64,000 nt of DNA, taken from Alviniconcha marisindica. Taxonomy: Eukaryota; Mollusca; Gastropoda; Provannidae. The stretch covers positions 762,001 to 826,000 of the forward strand of contig JABMCL010000714.1 in NCBI GenBank assembly GCA_018857735.1, read 5' to 3'. The stretch's first letter is position 1; each line of letters begins with the position of its first letter. Made by a program: the position numbers and the translations under genes. Under the pieces are notes generated by a model. It did not search any database and was not told the DNA's origin. It saw nothing but the letters and a program-made list of their open reading frames with translations. Positions 55,087-64,000 of the stretch are shown piece by piece.

Positions 55087-57289
55087 GTTGTTGTTGTGTG
55101 TGTGTGTTCTAATGTTCGATAGGCGATAATGGTAATTTAACCTACAATAATTAAGTTTTTTTTTGCTGAAATGTATGCTAATGTAGTTTTTGTGATATGA
55201 TGTTTGTACAGTGCAGTGAGTTTAACTCTGGTTAAAGAATAGCGCTTTATAAGATTTATTATTATTATTAATATACACATGTATACATAAATACACAGAT
55301 GTTCCAAAGGGTCAGTCCCTTGTGCACAGAACACTAGGATATGCTGGTATCATAGACCATTTCAATACCTGGTTGAAAATATTTGTAATTTCATTTCTTT
55401 TTTTAAACAAATGTCAAGATTATTTTTAACCACAATAAAATACCAGAGCTGCACATATTACTGACCAATTCTGATCTCCTAGCTGTTTTAACAAACGAGC
55501 AAACAAAAGAAAAAACAAGGGCCTCGCAAAAAAGAAAAAAGCCTTTCATCTTAAAATTAAAAAATCTGTTAAGTATAGGCAGGCAAATAGCCCAACTGCA
55601 AAAAAAGGAGAAGACAGAAACAGCAAAGGACTAGAGAGAATAACAAGACAGCAGGTAAAAAATGGGAATAAAATGACAGCCTTGAGATTCAAGAAAGACT
55701 TTCCAGATTTTTCCACAAAACAAATAAATAATAATAATAATAATAAAAGATTCAAAGCAGAACACCAGTTTTAATAAGTTCTGTGGAAAACCTTTCAAAA
55801 ACATGTAATGATTATTGACAGAGAACATTTTGTGTGTGTGTGTCAGTTTGGTTAAGAACAAAACTTGCTGGCAAACACAAACTCTCAGAAAATAATGGAA
55901 TGCTGAATTAAAAAAAGAAATCCAAAAATTAAACATTAGACAAGACAATATATGGAAACTTTTGCCAGTCTTGCGTATCCAAGAAGCAAACATTCAAAAG
56001 TTCTTCTACATGATGAAAATGGAGAAAAAAAAAGATTTATTTTTATTTTTTATTTTTTAAGAGACTACTTTGCATGCATTGGGATCATTTCACAAAATGG
56101 CACAATGCTAAATAGATAAATCCTATTTAACTTTGAAACAAAAATTGTTATCAGATTATGGAAAATGTACTGTAATTACACAAAATATGAACAAATAAAA
56201 CAGCCAGATCAAATGTACATGTTTACATATCAAAACAGGAAGAGAAAATAAGGTTCAATCAACTCGCATTCGAAGCAAATTTTATGTGAGCAGTGCTTGA
56301 GAAACTGGAAATGTTGGAAGCATTTCAGTTTATTTGTCACGGGACACTGCACCTTATGACTTTCAACTGAGGTAATGCTTTAATTTTTTGGAGATCATTA
56401 TGGTAAACAACCATGTAAAGCTGAACTAGCCTCAAATATAATGTCATCAATAGCCAGTCTAGCATGCTGAATCTAAAAGCAAAGTTTTCCTTCCAGAAAT
56501 ACTTATGCTGGTTGCAAGTTTCCAAACAGGTACAGTTACATATATTAAACCTAGAGTGAGAATAAGAGACCATCATACTGGTTTGCTACCAAGCAAACAT
56601 TTGAGACTGAGACATCTGCTGCTGACTCCTGGACAGATTCTTAAAAAAATGTTAACATCATTTTAAGAAACAGTGTAAGATAACTGGCCAATACAATCAC
56701 TTGCATGCAATGCATAGAGTTCTAAAACCCATCAGCCACACACTCTCTGAGACAAGTCTGGTATAGCTTCCCCCTGATGGGTGCTATTAGGCAAATTTGG
56801 GTGTTTTGTGCATACATTGTATGTTTGTTACTTCTAGTTCTACACAATGCACTTTAGAAAGTTGGATGACCACTGACAGTAGGTAGTGGGGAAGGAGACA
56901 AAGCACAGTCTCATGTGTGTGTTTTTCCTGCATGCAGCCACAGAAATAAATTATGAATTAAAATCTTTAAAATTAAGATTTTCTCTTTAAAACATAAGTA
57001 AAAATATTGAAGCATTCAAAAAGAAGTCAAAACCTGGACAAACACAACAGTTAATTGTAGATATTTTTAATGACCAAAACAAAACAAAGTGTCTCAATCT
57101 CAGTCAAAGCTTCTATGGCAATATCACAGACAAGTTCACACTGACCACAACATAGTGATAAACTGATTTAGTTTTGATTATAAGCTTTTGTGGCTGTTTT
57201 ATCACTGAGTAACAGTTTCATGACAGACCTAGCTGTTCCAATGCAAACTAAACGTGACAGACCTATGAACATAGCGATCATTCAAAGTT

Positions 57290-57295
57290 TTTATT
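57290..57295 (-). terminator. Candidate proximal poly(A) signal of the TTLL15-like gene
   Basis: AATAAA on the minus strand about 3 kb past the stop codon. No strong GU-rich element was recognised after it. Confidence 0.25.
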
Positions 57296-57929
57296 ATTTA
57301 TACTTTAAAAAGTTTTAATAATAAATTGGGTAAGACATTATTCTGGAATACATGTACACCTGTAGTTAAATCCACACAAATGCACACACACATATATATA
57401 TATACATACACCCCCTACATGAACAAAGCCAGAAACTTCAGAGAAAGTATACCCACATTGACCAATAAAAATTACACTGAGAATAAACAATGTTTGTTAC
57501 TTTCTGTGGCAAATAATAATTTGTGGTCTTCAGTGGTACATGGGAAGGCATTGGTCTGTACAAATGTTCATTTTTTTCCCGTAGTACCTGTTGGTAATGG
57601 TGGCATCAGAGCTGCCACTTCAAAAATACTTTTTATATAGGTTTCAGGCTGCTTAAATGTGAAAAAACGAGTCCGTAACCTTAAACATGTTTGGGCTGGC
57701 TTGATAGGCATTTTTGCACTCCACACATGCTGACTTTTCAACATATTTACCATTTAGAAGATGTGTGTGTATGTGTGTATATGCATTTAAAGGGGTATTT
57801 GTTCCTCATACATATGGGCCCTGGTTATTATAAACAGTACATGGTAACATCCTACACCTAGTCTTGTTGCAAACATATCAGTGGTACAGCACACACTGGA
57901 CACAAACATTCAATGAAGTTCTGAACCAT

Positions 57930-58990
57930 CCTTGAGACACTGAACACAGCAAAGCAATATTTTCATCTTATGATGCTGTACCATCAAGCTAGGCTTTCTT
58001 GGAAAAGGATCAGTGCTCAGCTCTGAACAAATAGCAAAAACTATATTTTTGATTATATAAGCCCTCACTGTAACTTTGACCCTTATGAGGGCAAAACAAT
58101 CTTTTCACATGACACTCTGGCTCAGATTGATGCAACACCATACTAAGTTTGGTCAGAAAAGATTAAATAGTTCAGAAGATATCATCCAAATCAACATTCA
58201 GTGAGGTTTAGACCTTTGCTGTGACCTTGACCTTGAACACAGTAAATCAATATTTTCACAAGATAATCCAGCTTATGGTAATGTACCACCAAACAAAGTT
58301 TGGTAGCAAAAGCACCAGAAGTTCAGAAGACATAACAGAAGTAGTAATATTTTGATTATATGAGCCCTGACTTTGTCCGTAACCCTGAAGTTGAAGGTAG
58401 CAACCCAAATTCTTTGCATGATACTCCAGCTTACGAGATTGTATTTCAATACAAAAGGTTCAGTTGTTCAGAAGACAACTACCAGAGAAACATCAACTGA
58501 AACTTTGAATATTTGCTGTGACCTTGGTCTCAGACAATAATCCAATATTTTCACAACACACTCTGGCTTATGAATATGATGATAAACCATCAAACTAAGT
58601 TTGCTTGCAAATGAATGATTATTTCAGGAGATATAATAGTAGAAACAGCCAATTTTGATTATATCAGCCTGGCCTTGAAGACAGCAACCCAGTTGTTATC
58701 GTGTGACACTCTGGCTTATGACATATCACCATTCCAAGTTGGGATACAAAAAGTTTCATGATTTAGAAGATATTATTTGGACAAACATTAACTGAAAATT
58801 TGAATGTTTGCTGTGACTTTGACCACAGCAATCCAGTATTTTTGCTGGACACTTTGGCTTATGATGATCAACCATCAAAATAAGTTTTTTTGCAAAAGAA
58901 TAATTAGTTCAAGAAATATAGTAGAAACAGTCATATTCTGATTATAAAAGCCCTGTGACACTGACAATAGCAACCCATGTTATTCACACA
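57930..58990. repeat. Degenerate tandem array, unit about 300 bp
   Basis: The landmark GATTATATAAGCCCT (or close variants) recurs near 58050, 58353, 58655 and 58938, so the period is about 283-303 bp. Each unit also repeats a CTGGCTTATGA-like motif, a CACCATCAAACTAAGTTTG-like motif and GCTGTGACCTTG. Copies are strongly diverged, so the array is old. Confidence 0.7.
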
Positions 58991-59151
58991 ACACTCTGCC
59001 CCATGATGATGCACCACAAGAAGACAGGTGGTTACAAATGGCTGAGCAGTTTCTAAAAATATCTTCTGGACAAAGCCTGGACACACACAAAAAGACAGAG
59101 GGCAGTACAGACAGATATGGAGATTCCAGTATAACCCCTGGAATATATAAC

Positions 59152-59155
<4 letters not shown>

Positions 59156-59222
<67 letters not shown>
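59156..59222. repeat. (AT)n microsatellite
   Basis: About 33 AT dinucleotides. Confidence 0.95.
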
Positions 59223-59224
<2 letters not shown>

Positions 59225-60288
59225 TCACAAGTGCAAATCATTGAGTAAAAAAGTCATAGGTGAAATTTCTATTTGTAGTTCATTCCATTGTACCACACTT
59301 TTCTTGCAGTTTGCCTTAATTTTTTTGTAACCCCCCCCCCCACACACACACAGTCTCTCTCTCTCTCTCGCACCAACTAATACCAGAAAATTTCCAAGTT
59401 AAATTATTAGACATTTTGAAAAATGACCCTTTTTATGTGTCACAGATTTGTATCACAGTTGTATAGTCATAATATTGTCACCATCATGTCCAAGTACTTT
59501 TTGTGCAATATCAAAGGAAGTGTAAATTATGAATGTATATTATGGATCAATAAAAATGCAACTGAAAATAAAAACAACAATAAGTAAACAAGTTGCTGAG
59601 TATATCATTTAAAGGACATTACAATTTGAATTTGTAATTGCTTTGTTCTACCATGCCCATGGATACAACTATTTCCTGCATTTTAGCTTGCATCAAAAAT
59701 AAAATAGAAGACAAAGCATGAGCATTGCATATTTTCTGTCTGATCATAGACCAGTTTAGATTAAACTTCTCTTTTGTATCTTTTGATTATTCCTGTGTAT
59801 TTGCAACAGTGGTTTAAAAAATGGATCTCATAGATATTCAGTGTCTCAATTTGTATTAGAATGAAGCATTACATAAAAATCACTACAAAAGTAAGTATTA
59901 TATAACAGTAACAGTAACACTGTTTATCCACGCATGTTTAAGAAAATTATCTGCTTAATTCTTCCATCATTTATCAACAATGATGATAAATGAAAATATG
60001 GAACATGAAATTTAAGAATGAAGACATAATATTAATAAATATATACTTTACTCACAACACTTGAACTTGTTCAGATTTCTGTCACACTGCAGCAGAGTAT
60101 TTTACTCTTCTTCTGTGTGCATCAGCCTCCTCCAAACTGTGTGTGTTGTATGTGTATGTGTGTGCATGCTTGCAGAAGTTGGTTTTGACTGTGTTTTGTT
60201 CTTTGCTTTGTGACAGCGAAACTGGAGAAATAGCACATAAAAGGGTAAATTATTATTATATATCCCTTAAAACCAAAAAAAGCACAAC

Positions 60289-61860
60289 TTACACACAAAA
60301 GGTTTTGTCTTGTCGGCACTTCCCGACAAACCACCGGTACATCAGACTATTTTTTTCAGACAATTCCTCAGTGCCAGGCCAATAGGTGGATGGGTCCCAC
60401 AGCATGGCCTGTGTCTCATTGATGGCAGGTGGGTACACCCTGCGGGCAGATCCACGCCGAATGTGTTCTAAGTATGCCATCTTGAGAATTCTCTCCATGG
60501 GGCGGGTGACACAGCGACGGCACAGCTTGCATTCAGAGGGAGCACATGACTCTGCGCATGTGCTTCTAGAGCACACTTCTGGGTAGACACGCACGTCTGT
60601 GGCAGCAACACGCATGTCTTCTTCAAAGTCCATATGTTCCTGGGAAACATACTGTGTCAGGCCAACAAGACTGAGGAGATTGAAGATAACATGTTCGTAG
60701 AGGCGTTTATTAGGTGGATATTCAAGGGAGGACAGGTTGGGTGACATGTTGGCTTCCATGAGGTAGACATTCAGCTTCTCATCCAGTACAAAGTCAAATC
60801 GCACCATCTCAAAAAAATGATGAGTGCTGGAATACCTGGAACCAAATTCGATAAGTTGTTGCTCCTTCGCCTGATAGACCTGTTGGATGGCAGATATCAT
60901 GTCAGCCCACACCTTTTCGTAGTCCAGGCCTTTGGACTTCAAGTACTGGTTAAATGTTATTTTGAAATTAAAACCCTTTTCAGAGTATAGGTCATGAAGG
61001 GAGGGAACTTTCCATACAGGCAAATATTTATCATGAACAACATATTTGTCCCTCACCTTGGGATCAAATGGATAATACTCCTCTGGACAAAATCGGAACA
61101 ATGCATCATCGTCGATGATGTAGACACGGAGAGGGTTGATGGATGTCAGAATGGTGTAAATCCCAATGTCAAACTTGTAGCCATCAATCAAAAATGGTTT
61201 ATCAACATACTCTTGAATAAATGACCCTTCCTTTGTCAAATCCAGTTCTGATGTTGTCTTGATCTCAATCCCACGATGATTGTTGTTCTTCTGTACCCAC
61301 ATTGTTTTTGGGTGGGTTTTGCTGTAGGAGAGAAACTTGTCTTTCTCTCTAGGCAGACTAAAAGCCTTGGGGATAAACTTCATCTTGGTGGTGGCAAGAC
61401 TGACCTTGTTGGTGACAAATCCAGATCCTGGGAAATGATTCACTCTTTGGTATGGCTTCATGTTAGACAGTTCATTGCGCAGTGTCTTGAAAGGATAGTC
61501 ATGTGCCCACAGTACAGTCCAGTCATCTGACTGATCCCCTATAGCGAAGCCTGTTTGTTTGAAGACATTGAACACATGCTGTAGGTAGCCTGTGTGCTTG
61601 TTTTTACCTTCCACCCACACTATTGGCCCAGGTGTCTTATCATCATGTCTCCCTTCAACAATAGGAATATGATGCAGCCTGTTATCTTCTCTCATCTTGT
61701 GGAGTTCATAAATGTTCAAGAAGGTCAAGGTGAGACCCAATATAAGAACAAAAGCAACAAGGTACATAAACCGGCTTGGTGCCCTAAAATGTTGTCTTAC
61801 AAAGCTGTTGTTTTGATGCTGGTGGTGAGAACTGGACATCCCTATCCTGCTGTATTCCAT
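60289..61860 (-). CDS. TTLL15-like tubulin tyrosine ligase family protein with N-terminal membrane anchor
   Basis: 523 residues in a single exon. TTL-family enzymes use an ATP-grasp fold to ligate an amino acid, usually glutamate, to tubulin tails or related proteins. Visible parts: a basic N-terminus; one hydrophobic segment at about 31-52 (FMYLVAFVLILGLTLTFLNI); then the TTL domain, about 78-405. Its key motifs are NHFPGSGFVTNK (141-152), MWVQKNNNHRGIEI (187-200), IQEYVDKPFLIDGYKFDIG (215-233), FEMVRFDFVLD (350-360) and LMEANMSPNLS (367-377). E369 and N371 are in the metal/ATP site position. A Cys-rich stretch (430-450) and a tail ending KTFCV follow. The membrane anchor and motif wording fit the TTLL15 branch (ttll-15 in C. 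elegans). The start is chosen because an in-frame TAA lies upstream in the leader. Substrate cannot be told from sequence. Confidence 0.9.
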   Translation of the reverse strand: MEYSRIGMSSSHHQHQNNSFVRQHFRAPSRFMYLVAFVLILGLTLTFLNIYELHKMREDNRLHHIPIVEGRHDDKTPGPIVWVEGKNKHTGYLQHVFNVFKQTGFAIGDQSDDWTVLWAHDYPFKTLRNELSNMKPYQRVNHFPGSGFVTNKVSLATTKMKFIPKAFSLPREKDKFLSYSKTHPKTMWVQKNNNHRGIEIKTTSELDLTKEGSFIQEYVDKPFLIDGYKFDIGIYTILTSINPLRVYIIDDDALFRFCPEEYYPFDPKVRDKYVVHDKYLPVWKVPSLHDLYSEKGFNFKITFNQYLKSKGLDYEKVWADMISAIQQVYQAKEQQLIEFGSRYSSTHHFFEMVRFDFVLDEKLNVYLMEANMSPNLSSLEYPPNKRLYEHVIFNLLSLVGLTQYVSQEHMDFEEDMRVAATDVRVYPEVCSRSTCAESCAPSECKLCRRCVTRPMERILKMAYLEHIRRGSARRVYPPAINETQAMLWDPSTYWPGTEELSEKNSLMYRWFVGKCRQDKTFCV

Positions 61861-61914
61861 TGTACCCTTTTTGATTCTCCACTCTTTTAAATAAATCTTT
61901 GAAAATTTTTAATA
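61861..61914 (-). promoter_or_regulatory. 5'UTR part of the TTLL15-like coding exon
   Basis: The acceptor TGATTTATCTGTACAG ends at 61915, giving a 54 nt leader before the ATG. An in-frame TAA in it closes the main frame upstream. Confidence 0.6.
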
Positions 61915-62426
61915 CTGTACAGATAAATCATAGCAGACAAACACAGAATTGGCTGTACATTGGTACACTTGCTGTATACTGGCAATTATAGTTTCAGTTT
62001 TTACAGTCTGGTCTTCATTTCACAATAAGTGATCACACACAAAACAATCAAAATCTCAAGAGAGTCTTCTGTCCTCTGTGTGCATGTTTTCTCTTTTGAA
62101 AACAGATCACCATGGATGCAAAATGCTTCATTTGATGAGCTAAGGTTAAACCAGCTGTGGCAGCTATCAGCCTGGACCAGTGAACATAACCTCAGTCAAC
62201 ATAAACTTGAATCAGTTCAATTCAGTTCAAGAAAACACCCAAATGGGGCAGCAAACACCTGAGCCCTGCTTTTTGTCTTTTTCCTGCACACTCATGCCAC
62301 TAATGCTGGCAATGGATTCTTGTAGCGCACATGGGTCACTCCAAAAAATGTTTGCTTGGTCATGTCACGCTTCAGCTGTTTTCAACTCACTGACACTCAC
62401 AGTGTGTGTACATAATGTTAGCATAC

Positions 62427-62468
62427 CTCCTTGACAGGGATGTGTGTGTCTTGCAAGTAACATGGCAT
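62427..62468 (-). other. Leader exon 2 of the TTLL15-like gene, 42 bp
   Basis: Between a clear acceptor (TTTCTTTAATTTTCAG) and donor (GTATGC). It begins ATGCCATGTTACTTGC; read from that ATG, the frame ends after 15 codons in the next exon, so it would be a short upstream frame. It could also belong to the longer upstream frame that starts in exon 1. Confidence 0.6.
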
Positions 62469-63519
62469 CTGAAAATTAAAGAAATCATGAAAGTAATAAA
62501 CACAATAACACTAAACTTTAAAACCTTTTAGGGAAACACTGATTAAGAATATTGATTATTCTGCATTAATGTAACAGCTAGATTTGGCTGCTGTTATCAA
62601 TGCTTGTTTCGATTTTATTTACTGCATTAGTCTAGCTGAAAAAAATATTAAGCATGCACTGCAGTTTCTTTGTGAATTAGCTACTTGACTGGTGAACCTA
62701 AATGTTTTGAATGTAATGCATTAGATTTGGCACTGCATCCAGTGCTTAATAAATGATAAAGTTGGTGAAGGAGAGATGCAGTGCTTGATAAAGTTGGCGA
62801 AGGAGAACTGCATTCAATTTTCATTACGTGTTTGTGTGTGTAGCAGCAAAAACATACAAAAATGTGAAGAAGAAAAAGAAACAAAAAGGTACTGCTGAAA
62901 ACAAGCCAAGGATATTAAGTTATTAACTATTAACAATAGTATTATACAAGAACATGATTATCACAATAAATACTTAAATTGCAACTTAGCAAGCAAAAGG
63001 CTAAAAAGCATTTGAGCTATAATTGTATAAATACTAAAATTGATATAGGACGATAATAATATATCATATCATAATACTATACAACTATAAAATGATTATT
63101 AATAATAAACAATAATAAATTCAGCAGAGGATGAGAGATCTATATATATTATGATTCAGCAGTTCCAAACAAAGTTGCGAATACTATCGTACATGGGCAT
63201 GGGACTGTTTTTTTCCATGTAAAAATGCATATATATCAAAGAACCGACTCTACAGTTCAGGCCATACGGCAAGTGCCACGCCTATCACTACTTTCTACAG
63301 TTACAGACATCTCAGTCGCAAACCTTTCAAGACTACTTGTGACCACTCGTGTCTATCACTATCACAGTATCAGCATCACCGTTGACAGTTTCAGTGTTAG
63401 ACACACACACACACGAAAAAAACGAAACACGTCTGCTTCCATATACTCCAATCGTCACAATCGTTTTAAGGTTGATTTCCTGGGCCTGATTTGCACATTG
63501 TAACACACGGAATGATTAC

Positions 63520-63700
63520 CTGGACTGGGAGTCGGTGTGCGGGGTGAACAGCTTACAAGTGTATTACCGTTGAAGAAGCGCTGTGAATCAGGACCCAGCG
63601 TGCTCTGGACCGCAGTAAATAGGTCGGAGGTCACTTCGGCTAAAAATAGCTCGGATTCGGCATCATCTGATCCCCGGTAGCTCATAGGATATGTACTCAC
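63520..63700 (-). other. First exon of the TTLL15-like gene with a long upstream open frame
   Basis: An open frame from ATG 63700 reads [20 protein letters not shown], then 40 more residues to a CCAG|GTAATC donor. Spliced through the 42 bp exon and the 54 nt leader it stays open and ends inside the TTLL coding exon in another frame, about 117 codons in all. It lies in CpG-rich sequence typical of a promoter. It is either a regulatory upstream frame, 5'UTR with no ATG used, or the start of an unrelated gene. Confidence 0.45.
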
Positions 63701-63736
63701 TGAGGATGTGTCAGTCAGTGGCGTTGCAAACTCCCG

Positions 63737-63751
63737 CAGAGAGAGAGAGAG

Positions 63752-63799
<48 letters not shown>

Positions 63800-63835
63800 C
63801 GTGCGTGCGTGTGTGCCGGGCCGTGTGTGTGTGCC

Positions 63836-63881
<46 letters not shown>

Positions 63882-63884
63882 GTG
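63737..63884. repeat. (GA)n and (GT)n microsatellite block
   Basis: A short (GA)n followed by two (GT)n tracts with GTGC and GCCGG interruptions, next to the putative TTLL15-like promoter. Confidence 0.93.
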
Positions 63885-64000
63885 TGTGAGTGTGACTATC
63901 AGTCACCTCAGTTTCGGCACGGCAGTTTCAGTCAGTCAGTGTCACCACACACGCACACACCGTCCACAACTATCACGGCGCGCGCCGGCACACACACACA

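Larger units (their letters stand above)
53056..60288 (-). other. 3' flank or long 3'UTR of the TTLL15-like gene
   Basis: AT-rich, CpG-poor sequence like the body of the gene. It contains (GT)n runs at 53820-53909 and 55020-55086, two copies of the TTAGTT dispersed repeat (54362, 54541), a degenerate tandem array of about 300 bp units (57930-58990), and (AT)n at 59156-59222. No coding exon was recognised. Confidence 0.5.

Overview
This is a eukaryotic nuclear window, most likely from a mollusc and probably a gastropod. Coding sequence is sparse and split by long introns with GT..AG borders. Microsatellites are abundant ((GT)n, (GA)n, (AT)n and long G or C runs). tRNA-headed SINEs, a CR1/L2-type retrotransposon fossil and several families of short dispersed repeats are present. 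The taxon is an inference from repeat content and protein character; no search was run.

Layout. (1) About 1-41,900, minus strand: most of a large gene recognised as CSPP1-like (centrosome and spindle pole associated protein 1). I could place 27 coding exons, from the start codon at 39,694 down to 2,366, totalling about 1,367 residues. The gene runs off the left edge, so the C-terminus is missing. A probable non-coding first exon lies near 41,750. Its main feature is a large expansion of a short helical unit ending in R-x-EYN-x-x-L: about 20 copies, mostly one per exon, with two copies in one exon and four in another. All placed exons are multiples of three and join in phase 0. (2) About 41,400-53,040: a CpG-rich, repeat-rich stretch without a convincing gene. 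It holds SINEs, a repeat pair that looks like Penelope-type element ends, many simple repeats, and two weak plus-strand coding segments. (3) About 53,040-63,900, minus strand: a TTLL15-like tubulin-tyrosine-ligase family gene. Its whole 523-residue CDS lies in one exon (60,289-61,860), with two upstream leader exons and a long AT-rich 3' region.

Both recognised genes act on microtubules. CSPP1 family proteins organise spindle and ciliary microtubules, and TTLL proteins ligate amino acids to tubulin tails or related substrates. They are on the same strand with about 20 kb between coding regions, so a functional link is only suggestive.

Points for a second look are the repeat-expanded, all-phase-0 CSPP1; a possible early-terminating CSPP1 isoform with its own poly(A) signal; a 2.2 kb CpG-rich block with inverted-repeat ends in a CSPP1 intron; a sharp CpG mosaic that follows gene boundaries; and a spliced upstream frame that overlaps the TTLL start.
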